Both the position numbers and the translations under genes were made by a program. A DNA stretch of 26,462 nt, taken from contig SDVU01000031.1 of the NCBI GenBank assembly GCA_016256075.1, positions 1-26,462 of the forward strand, in the 5' to 3' direction. This document shows, piece after piece, positions 18,774 to 26,462 of this stretch (the first letter of the stretch is position 1; every line of letters begins with the position of its first letter). The notes beneath the pieces are model-generated. The model ran no database searches. It worked only from the letters and a program-made list of their open reading frames with translations, and was not told where the DNA came from. Source of the stretch: Dictyocoela muelleri. Its lineage: Eukaryota; Microsporidia.

Positions 18774-18866
18774 CCCCGTTATTTTAAAAACCCTGTTATT
18801 TTAAAAACCTCCCGTTATTTTAAAACCCCCCGTTATTTTTAAAACACCCCTTATTTTACTAGACCC
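18774..18866. repeat. Tandem array, 17-19 bp unit, five copies
   Basis: The unit CCCCGTTATTTTAAAAA is repeated five times with one- or two-base drift directly in front of the first codon of the MULE 2 gene. Similar short subterminal arrays border MULE 1 and Tigger 2. Confidence 0.75.
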
Positions 18867-18889
18867 AAAAAAAAATTTAAATACCCCCA

Positions 18890-20278
18890 ATGAATCTAAA
18901 ATTTTTTAAAAGTCAGCGAAATAATGAAATGATCCTATGTGAGAATTATATTTATAATTTTGACAAAAAAATCGAAAGTGAAAATAAAAGATGGAGATGT
19001 ATTGTGAGAACGTGCACCGGATTTTTAATAACTGATATTTCTAACACAATAGTTAAATTAAAATTTCATTATTTCGATGTAGACCTTGAAAAAGGGTGAA
19101 AAATTAAAAATAAAAAAAAAACAAAATTAGATATTATTCAGAAAATAATAACATAAAATTGAATAATGCAGTAAATTAAGTTTTAAATGATGTCAATGAT
19201 GTCGATTCCGGATAATTACAAAAGTAAAAATCTATAAGAGATATGATTACAAAGAACCGAAATAAAATTATCTGGATAAAACTATTATCAGCTGATGATA
19301 TTCCAGAATCCTTAAAGTTTTTCAAAGGGGAAGATTTTTAAGATATGATACTGGATATGATGATACTAATCAAATACTTATATTTTTTTCAGAATATAAG
19401 AAAACTTTGGCAAAAAATATATATTCAAATTTGTCTTATCGATGGAACTTTTAAAGTTGTTCCACGTGGTTTTTATCAGCTTTTAACTATTCAAGGTTTA
19501 ATTCTTAACAAATTCTTTCGTATTCTTTATATTCTATTAAAAATAAAAAATCAAGTACATACCGGGCAGAAATAGAAAAATGTTCTGAATTATTTAATTT
19601 ATATCATCAAAACATTATTTTTGATTTTGAAAAATCTTTATATAATTCGGTAAATTTAGTTTTTAAAAATCCAAGCTATTTTGATTGCTATTTTTATTTT
19701 GTGCAATCTTTATGGAGAAGACTTCAGAATATTGAGTTATTTGAAACATACAAGAATAATTTGTAATTTAAATTTTTTTTTAAAAAAAATATGCATATTT
19801 GCATTTGTTCCCGAAAGCAAAGTAAAAGAATATTATAATTTTTTGAAACATAAATATAAACATCTGAATATAATATCTAAGAATTTTCTGATTTATTTTG
19901 AAAAGATCTATTTAGTAAATGCAGAAAATATTTATTAAGATAATTCATCATACCCCCATAATATTTTGGAATGTTTATGAAAGAGTAATAAATAATATTC
20001 CACGAACTATAAATTACTTAGAAGCTTGGTATAGATGTTTTAATAAAAATACAGAAATATGTCATCCCAATATAGTTAAGCTTATTGATTGCATGCATAA
20101 AGAAAAAATTCACAATAAATTTAATATTGAACAAAGAAAAAAAAGAAAGTTCGAAATTAACAAAGTCCAGTTAGAAGAAGAACGTAAACTTTTTATTTTA
20201 ATAGAAAATTTCGATTTCCTATACTGCGAGGAATATCTTTGTTCAATTTTAGAAAATCAGCACTTTTCAATTAATTAA
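18890..20278 (+). pseudogene. MULE 2 transposase with FLYWCH-like finger, decayed
   Basis: The first frame (MNLKFFKSQRNNEMILCENY...RWRCIVRTCTG...KFHYF, 18890-19099) is a FLYWCH-like zinc finger with Cys and His placed as expected. At 19400-19560, LIDGTFKVVPRGFYQLLTIQ matches the start of the MULE DDE domain (D of DGTF catalytic). NIIFDFEKSLYNSVNLVFKN at about 19610-19670 holds the second catalytic Asp. FVPESKVKEYYNFLKHKYKH (about 19800), IIFWNVYERVINNIPRTINY, LEAWYRCFNKN and CHPNIVKLIDCMHKE (19950-20100) are the conserved C-terminal part of animal-type FLYWCH MULE proteins. Frame changes and stops divide it into at least five pieces. It belongs to the same broad group as the remnant at 180-1015 but is better kept and has opposite orientation. 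Confidence 0.85.
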
Positions 20279-20496
20279 ATTGGTTTTCTGATACTTGACA
20301 TACCTTTTTCATTTCAATTAATTATTATTAATATTTTAATTTAAAAGCGTAAATGCGCCTTTAGGCGAATTGACGCTTAACTACTTTGATTAATAATTGT
20401 AAAGAATCAAATACCCGAATAGCCGGATATTTCAATAATATATTAAAAAAATATTAAAACAATGATGAGTGTAAAATATAAGACAGGTGTAAATTT
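20279..20496. other. Spacer with a short GC-containing hairpin
   Basis: AAGCGTAAATGCGCCTTTAG and GCGAATTGACGCTTAA near 20345-20382 form a small hairpin (AAGCG...CGCTT, GCGCC...GGCG). It could be the 3' end of MULE 2. Nothing else was seen. Confidence 0.35.
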
Positions 20497-20808
20497 GGTA
20501 CTGTTCTATTATAACAAAGCACTTTTTAAGTATAAAAAATGATCTTATTATAAACACCAAACCAATGAGTATATTTATTTAATGTCTTATTGTATGAGAA
20601 CCTTAAGAATACAATTTAGAGCTCTAAAAGTACCTTTTCAATTGTCTATTCCGAAAAGAAGCCATTAAAAAATGACTTTTAGAGCTTTTTATAGTATTCT
20701 TTACGTTTAGTCTTCAATAAGACATAAAATGAAAATACTTATAGTTTGAAGGTTACGTGAGATCATTTTTTATACTTAAAAAGTTTTCCAGTATAATAGA
20801 ACAGTACA
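20497..20808. mobile_element. MITE copy 1, GGTACTGTTC ends, about 311 bp
   Basis: The inverted ends GTACTGTTCTATTATA match over 16 bases, and the similarity goes on through TTTTTAAGTATAAAAAATGA and ATGTCTTATTG for about 100 bp. No coding capacity is present. The first ten bases differ from the Merlin terminal GGAACTGTTC at one position, which makes Merlin the likely source of transposase. Confidence 0.75.
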
Positions 20809-20883
20809 ATGCATTCTTTTTTATTTTTTTAGAAATAAGCGTATTTTTAGTGAATGTAATTTTTTAAAAAATATAAGAATTAT

Positions 20884-21207
20884 TGTACAATAATTAAAAA
20901 TTATCATTTTATAAAACATTTTTTAAGTATAAAAAACGATATATCTAAAAACTACAAATCAATAAGTATCTTCATTTAATGTATTTTTAGAGGAGAAAGT
21001 TTCGGAATATCATATAAAGCTCTGAACGTTAATTTTTAATGGATGTAGTTATGATGAGACAATTACAAAGTAAAGTTTAGAGCTTTATATAATATTATGA
21101 TAGATTACCCTCCAATAAAACATTAAATGAAGATACTTAATGGTTTGGAGTTTTTAGTAGAATCATTTTTTATACTTTAAAAGTGCTCCGGTATAATAGA
21201 ATAGCAC
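20884..21207. mobile_element. MITE copy 2, same family, diverged, about 324 bp
   Basis: It repeats the order of blocks seen in copy 1: TTTTTTAAGTATAAAAAACG, ATCAATAAGTATCTTCATTT, TTTAGAGCTTTATATAATAT, ATCATTTTTTATACTTTAAA and TATAATAGAATAGCAC. It lies about 75 bp after copy 1 in near-tandem. The left end is more worn than the right. Confidence 0.7.
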
Positions 21208-21882
21208 ATTAAATTTTTACAAATTTTTTTATTACATTAGAAAGAAACTATTTTTAGAAAAAATGATTAGTTTAAGAAAATTTTAGATAAATTAAATTTG
21301 TATTTCATTTTTTTTAATATTTTTAATTTTTATATTTACCAAAATTTTTTTGGGGGAGGGGGAGATGAAATTTTGTGATAGATAGCTTATAAAGAAAATT
21401 AATTGAATATCTCCCAGCTTTTCATATTTTTACTGTATCATCCTGGGTAATAATAAATTAAAAAATTGTTTTTCTTCCGAAGGTGGCTCGATATTAATAA
21501 ATAACTTCGGGCTACTTTCAAAATACGACCCATTTCGGTTTTTTTGTACAAATTTTGAATATGGCTACCTTTGAATTTATTGTACGTTTACCGTTGTTGA
21601 ATACAGATAAAAAATTGACAAGATCATTTTGATAAAAGACTAAATTATTATCATTTATATCTAGTAAACTGTTTTTTTTTACTTATTTTATTATTGTGTG
21701 AATTTTTTCTTTATATATATTTGTAATTATTATAAATAATTACATTTTTTCATTACTTTTGCATTATAAAATTTATCTTTTTTTTTCATATGTTTATCAT
21801 AGGAGGTATTTTCTTAAAAAAATTGAACTATTCCCTTTTCCATACAAAAGTGTGATTTTTCTGAATACCAACAAGTCTGATA
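21208..21882. other. AT-rich spacer without a recognisable gene
   Basis: It contains a G-rich run (GGGGGAGGGGGAG near 21352) and homopolymer A/T tracts. No coding similarity or inverted repeat could be supported. Confidence 0.4.
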
Positions 21883-22338
21883 GGGTTGGAAAACTCAGTT
21901 ATTAACACTATTAAATGTAGCATTTAAGTTATTGACGAATCCCGCTGACTCCACTTTAATAAAAAATTGGGAAAGATAACAACTAGTCTATACTATAGAA
22001 CTATATTAGTAATATAAAATATTACAGTTTATATAGCTGACTGAGACTCGTCTAACATAAAATGAAAATGAAGCAAAAAAACCCTCACAGGTGGAAGGAC
22101 CGGTGTTATTTCGAGCATAAGCCAAATATGTAAAGAAAAACAGATTTTATTGATAACTATAATTACACATCTTGCTGTGTCTATGTTAAAAATTAAATCG
22201 CATTGAATGCAGCTGTGTTATGTTTAAATTAATAGTGGTTTATAACTTGATAACCGCGAACTAATAACTCGAAAACAAATATTGTAGACAACTCCTGTGT
22301 TGGAAATAATAGATATTTTCAGTATGTAATATATATAT
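21883..22338 (+). mobile_element. SINE copy 5, full length, old, opposite orientation
   Basis: The head GGGTTGGAAAACTCAGTTAT...GACGAATCCCGCTGACTCCA aligns with the tRNA-like head of the other copies. The body follows in the same order (TATAGCTGACTGAGACTCGT, AATTACACATCTTGCTGTGT, TTGTAGACAACTCCTGTG) and ends CAGTATGTAATATATATA as they do. Divergence is high and the B box is damaged (GACGAATCC). At about 455 bp the length equals copy 2. Head and tail in one unit at both loci confirm the borders of the family. No clear target duplication was seen. Confidence 0.7.
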
Positions 22339-22499
22339 GTCCAAGATCGATAATTTATACAGTAGATGGTGGTTTTTACAACACAAATTAAAAAGCACCT
22401 TTTGCGTAAAAATCACCTCATATAAAAAATAAAGGTATAAATCTTTAATATCGCAGGGCTTCTTCGATAAATCTTTTAAAGACATAATAATATAATCAA

Positions 22500-24150
22500 G
22501 ATCTATTATACAGTTTTTTTACATACTCGTAAATTATTTAATCAGCAGCATCATGTAATCTACTATAATGTTTGCTATTTTTCGCAAAATATTGTAGACA
22601 CCCGCAAAAATTTAAGAGAATTCTGATTATTAGATATTCGTGATTTTTTTAATCTACGGTAAAAACACCTTTAAAAGAAACCAAATCTCCATCAAACATA
22701 TATAGATGGGTCTTATAGATATTGAAATCTGCATTTCTACGTATTTTTTTCACCATTTTTAAACAAGTCAGCTTTGTTGAAACAATTTCATTTATTGTGA
22801 TTGCTACTTGATCAATGGAATTACCGATCTATAAGACCGCATTTAAAATATTTATTTCTTCAAACTTATGAAAGAATCATATCATTATTAAAATCGATGT
22901 AGAACTAGAAAAGTTGTAATTTTTTGTTTAACTTCGATTTAATGGGATTATGATTATAATATATATTGACAGGATAATGAAGTTTTGTTTTCAAATAGAA
23001 GCAACAATTTGATTTCCGTTATGCCTTTCACTAGATGTAAGGAAAATTATCTAGAATAGTCTAAATATTTAGTTTTAACAAATATTCGATTTTATAAATC
23101 TGTTATATACTTTTAAAAAAGACTCTCTGTAAGACGTTATGATCAGTCTGACCAGTAAGAATATTATAAACATTATAGTAAATTCCAAAAAGGTTATCGA
23201 ATTTATCGATTTCTTGATCAGTAAAGGTTTTACCCATTCGCCAAACAAGTTATTCTCTGACATAATTTTTACACTTTTCTTGTTTTTCTTTTTACTTTTA
23301 TATCATTTTTTATCATAAAAATAGGTTCTATCTGAACTTTTTTTAATACAGATTTTTTTCGTCAATATTGAATATTTCTCTTAGAATATCAGGTAAGCTC
23401 TTTTTTTAAACAATAATTAGTAAAAAATTTGAATCGTGTTTTCACCAGTGCTCCTAATGAAATATAACACGGTCATGCTTTTTTTATAATTCTATTCCCT
23501 AAATGATCATTAACTTTTGTCTACCGATCATATTTTTTTCCTTAAGAAAATCTTACACAATAACTTTAATAACTTAAAAATTACCCGCCGTGTGGTATTC
23601 TCTCAGCTTTATATTTCATATTATAATACACGTGTCTTATCTATATAATTCGTAAAAAAATTACTTGCACTGTATTTCTTTTTTATATTTGATAAAATAA
23701 ATTTTATTTTACAAAAAAATGAAAGTTTTTTATATTCTGTGAGCATGAGACGGCCGAATTGCATATTCTGAAAATATATCCGATGAATTTGTCTTAAAGA
23801 TAGCTTCTCTTACTATATATGCCTTTTCAAGTATTTTTTTTTGCTCATATAAGTTTGCGTAAAAATTTATGTATAAATATTTTTTTTCATAAAATTGTCA
23901 GTAATTTATATATAGAAAAAAAAATCATAAAAGTTAAGCGTAAAAAACAACAAATGTGTAAAAAAAGATGTCAAGAAAAATAGATATAAATTATATTATA
24001 AGCGCACTTTTTAATATACATGACTATTACTCATTGTGTTCTTATTACGGTCACATTATGCGCAATAAAACGTATTTTTTCTTTATTTATTATAAAGTGC
24101 ACGTAAAATCACCCTATTTTAAATGTCGTAAAAACCACCCTCTACTGTAA
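22500..24150 (-). pseudogene. Unidentified decayed coding region
   Basis: Minus-strand frames give protein-like blocks that do not look like random AT-rich translation: FYANLYEQKKILEKAYIVRE and AIFKTNSSDIFSEYAIRPSH (about 23740-23870); MGKTFTDQEIDKFDNLFGIY and NILTGQTDHNVLQRVFFKSI (about 23110-23240); IDQVAITINEIVSTKLTCLK and DFNIYKTHLYMFDGDLVSFK (about 22660-22830). I recognise no family. The right edge, read on the minus strand, starts TACAGTAGAGGGTGG, and a TACAGTTTTTTTAC lies at about 22511; together they might be pogo-like ends, but this is weak. The region looks like a broken gene of an unnamed element or host gene. Confidence 0.35.
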
Positions 24151-24424
24151 CTCATATTAGTCACAAATAAATAATTCTATATCTTTTCGTAAAAAATTGT
24201 TTTTTTTATAAAATAATAAATAATTTTTTGTAAATATAAATTTATACTTTTTTTACAACTATAAATATCGATTTTGGTTATTTTTCATAAATGTTTCGCA
24301 TATATGGCGGTCTATTTATTTAAAAAAAGATACCACTAATCTCAACGAATGCACAAAAATGTTTAAAAGTATATTTTGTAATCTTATTTTAGTTTTAATA
24401 AAAAATTTGGGGTATTTCGGTTTT

Positions 24425-25506
24425 ATGTCGGTTTTGAAGTTTTATGTAGGTTTTGAATTTTTTTAAAAAAAATCGGAAATATTTTAATAAAATAAGTAGG
24501 ATATTAAATCTTTTCCTGTTTTTTCGAACTTGTATTTCCATATAAATTTGATGTGCATTTCGGAGTGTTGCTCTTGAGATATTCCATTCCTATCATATAT
24601 AATTTTTTTTTCTAAAGACCAAAACCCTTCTATAGTTTGCGTATGAATTTCGGCATTGATAGGATCTAGAAAATTTAGGGAATGGTATACACTCAGGCCC
24701 CGATAATTATGCAGAGATCTGAACGCTATACTATATGCCCTCTATTGATCTGTAATAATTAATGTTCCTGGGAACACATTTTCCACTATTACCTGTATTA
24801 TAGTGTTTGAATTCTGCTTTCCACCGGTACTATAATTTTTTTTAGTGCCTTTTTCAATGCTCCCTATGTACAATTTGCATTTTCTCATTCTTCTTCTGTT
24901 TTATTTTTTTTTAAAAAAAACTTTTATATATTTAAACAATTTTTGGATAGTCTAAATAATCTAACACTTTAAATTTTATACTATTAGAAGATATATGTTC
25001 AGAAATAGCATCTCTAACAGATCCGAATAGCCGATAAATGTAGTTCTATCTTTGTCTAAATCATAAGAAATATCAACAAAGGGTGAATTTTCACGATATT
25101 TATACATTATTTTGAATATAGTATTCATTTGAAGTTTACATCTTTCTTAAACGCTATCTTTTATAATTCTTTGTGAAAATTTACACGGTCGTCTACAATA
25201 CCATATTATACCCTCCGGTACATTTTTGCGTTTAATATACCCTACACGCCTATCTTTGCAAAATTCACAATACATATTGGTTCTTAAAATTCCTGATCTA
25301 ACTAAAAATTCGTTCTATATCGTCTGCGTCTTAAATACATTATCAATAATTGTTCCATTTATACACAGCTTTATTATATCATCATCAGTGTATTTAGTTT
25401 CTTATCTTATAATTTCATATTTTTAGTTATTGCAATATGAAGGGTTAAATATAAAAAAATTTTAGATCCGACAAAAAAAATTCGAACCCGACTTAAAACC
25501 GACATT
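24425..25506 (-). mobile_element. Merlin/IS1595-type element (copy 3), relic
   Basis: ATGTCGGTTTTGAAG at 24425 and, on the minus strand, ATGTCGGTTTTAAGT at 25506 look like the two terminal repeats of an element about 1.08 kb long. It contains a decayed transposase of the Merlin/IS1595 type on the minus strand. No target duplication was confirmed. Confidence 0.5.
24497..25418 (-). pseudogene. Merlin/IS1595 transposase copy 3, decayed
   Basis: The N-terminal part reads NEFLVRSGILRTNMYCEFCK then RRVGYIKRKNVPEGIIWYCR and RPC, a typical four-cysteine zinc ribbon of this group (CxxC...CxxxC). The C-terminal part reads GSIEKGTKKN, VIVENVFPGTLIITD (second catalytic Asp region), RAYSIAFRSLHNYRGLSVYH and NAEIHTQTIEGFW (catalytic Glu), then IWKYKFEKTGKDLIS. 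The segment with the first catalytic Asp could not be read near 24900-25000. Stops are present. It keeps the zinc ribbon that the intact copy at 17103-17975 has partly lost, so it is a different lineage. Confidence 0.75.
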
Positions 25507-25639
25507 CACCTCGAATTTTATTGCAATAATAATCTTAATAAATCTCAATAATTTTCCTCAAAGAAATTTATATGATCATATATCTTATTAAATAAATTAT
25601 AATCCATTTTTTTCTCCCTACCGATTTTGAAGTTATAAA

Positions 25640-26110
25640 TAAAAAATACACCTAAATAGCTTCTATTGTGTTATTGGAACACCTTTATCTGGATTAATGA
25701 ATTCTTTAGAGTGTTTAATTGGTGAAAGTTTGTGCCAAGATCTTTTAATTTCGAATATATTCTCCAAATGTCATTATAAATATCTAAATTTTGAATTATT
25801 GAAGAGGTAATCAATGCATTTAAAGTTTCGTCATTCCTTTTATTAACTGCATACATAAATATCTGACAACGGCTCGAACGCTCGACTGCTCCAAAATCCC
25901 CATTCTTCCTATTAAAAGGTCTCTAATATACTTTCTTTCCCAAAACTTAGACAGTATATTTCAAAGATTACATATGCATCACCAATTCTAAATTTTCTAT
26001 TATAAAAATGTTCTGAAAAGGCATTCTAAAATCAAAAATTCTCTTATATATTGTCCTAGTATCTAGTGAAATTTTACGTAGATATAATTATAAGGCCGTA
26101 GGGAAAATTT
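25640..26110 (-). pseudogene. Merlin/IS1595 transposase copy 4, fragment
   Basis: Minus-strand frames give FYNRKFRIGD, KNGDFGAVERSS (matching WVFGGVERGS), CQIFMYAVNKRNDETLNALI, LDIYNDIWRIYSKLKDLGTN (the D.WRAY region) and HSKEFINPDKGVP (matching NHS.NFVDP.TG). These run in the order of the ISXO2-like DDE domain. The pieces alternate between frames, and both ends are missing. Its motifs follow the NHS..FVDP subgroup and so differ from the other three copies. Confidence 0.65.
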
Positions 26111-26201
26111 AGGCAGAGTTAATTATAAAATTGATAATTATATTTATAAGGTGGAGAATAAACGATTTTTTTTGCCACTCTAATATGAATTTTGCTATAG
26201 A

Positions 26202-26243
26202 TTGGATCAGTCCCATTTTTTACAGGGAAAAAATGGGACTGAT
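26202..26243. repeat. Small palindrome of the TTGGATCAGTCCC type
   Basis: ATCAGTCCCATTTTTT at 26206-26221 and AAAAAATGGGACTGAT at 26228-26243 are perfect 16-bp arms around ACAGGG. TTGG precedes the left arm as in the 169-bp element at 12049-12217, and ATATAAAAT follows as in that element (ATATTAAAT). It is probably a minimal member of the same family. Confidence 0.75.
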
Positions 26244-26259
26244 ATAAAATTTATGCGTC

Positions 26260-26318
26260 TTGTCTGTTTTAAGGGCCACATATTTTTTAAAAAAAATTAT
26301 GGCCCTTAAAACAGACAA
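26260..26318. repeat. Inverted repeat with 21-bp arms
   Basis: TTGTCTGTTTTAAGGGCCA and its reverse complement, with one mismatch, are separated by about 17 bp of A/T. It starts 17 bases after the previous palindrome. It could work as a strong hairpin in RNA, or be a tiny MITE. No gene lies close by. Confidence 0.7.
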
Positions 26319-26462
26319 AAGCACTTTTTTTAAAAAAAATAATAATTTTATTTAAATGTTAAAAAATCATACCCATATGGAAACAAAAATTTTGAAAACA
26401 ACGAGTATAATTTTCATAAATATTGAAAGCACACTCATTTATTTAATTGAAAACAACATATT
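26319..26462. other. Window end, AT-rich, no feature seen
   Basis: Only A/T-rich sequence without a recognisable frame or repeat is present up to the edge. Confidence 0.4.

Noticed and set aside
22261-22485. 74-codon frame on the minus strand
   Set aside because: It overlaps the tail of SINE copy 5 and continues into AT-rich DNA; composition explains it.
23968-24150. 60-codon frame on the plus strand
   Set aside because: It is antisense to the region with better protein-like blocks. It is rich in Tyr, Phe and Ile as expected from AT-rich sequence, with no family match.
23640-24200. Repeated CGTAAAAA motifs
   Set aside because: They are scattered with irregular spacing in both orientations. 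They may be the edge of an element, but no array or terminal repeat could be supported.

Overview
The window is very AT-rich (about one quarter G+C by eye) and is mostly a graveyard of DNA transposons and SINE-like repeats around one long unspliced reading frame. The families are eukaryotic: FLYWCH-type Mutator-like elements, two pogo/Tigger elements, two kinds of hAT element, four Merlin/IS1595-type elements and a tRNA-derived SINE. An AT-rich, intron-poor genome with low-complexity Lys/Asn/Ile-rich proteins and this transposon set would fit a large-genome microsporidian (Hamiltosporidium-, Edhazardia- or Anncaliia-like). That is an inference of moderate confidence. No rRNA, spliceosomal or ribosomal gene is present to settle it.

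Layout. 1-77: head of a SINE. 180-1015: decayed Mutator-like transposase (minus), with a short tandem array behind it at 1118-1275. 2734-3530: 3' part of a hAT element (minus). 4225-4445 and 6457-6520: a second copy of the same hAT, split by a 2.0 kb Tigger element (4446-6454, TA target duplications). 6754-6856: palindromic 27-bp repeats. 6922-7378: complete SINE with a perfect 10-bp target duplication. 7853-8146: foldback element. 8234-10188: second Tigger element (TA duplications). 10191-11580: two SINE pieces around a 773-bp hairpin-ended element. 11640-12590: Merlin/IS1595 gene split by a 170-bp palindromic element. 12739-14535: 598-codon orphan gene. 14658-16386: hAT element with a perfect 8-bp target duplication, sitting inside another SINE. 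16715-18324: Merlin element with an intact 290-residue transposase. 18631-20278: second Mutator-like element with two tandem arrays in front. 20497-21207: two related MITEs. 21883-22338: old full-length SINE in the opposite orientation. 22500-24150: unidentified decayed coding sequence. 24425-26110: two more decayed Merlin/IS1595 genes. 26202-26318: two small palindromes.

How the parts relate. Only two frames look functional: the orphan 598-residue protein and the Merlin transposase. The rest are relics, and their nesting gives relative ages: Tigger inside hAT, hAT inside SINE, palindromic MITE inside a Merlin-type gene. Two small repeat families stand out as possibly undescribed: the tRNA-headed SINE (five loci) and a set of tiny palindromes that begin TTGGAYCA.
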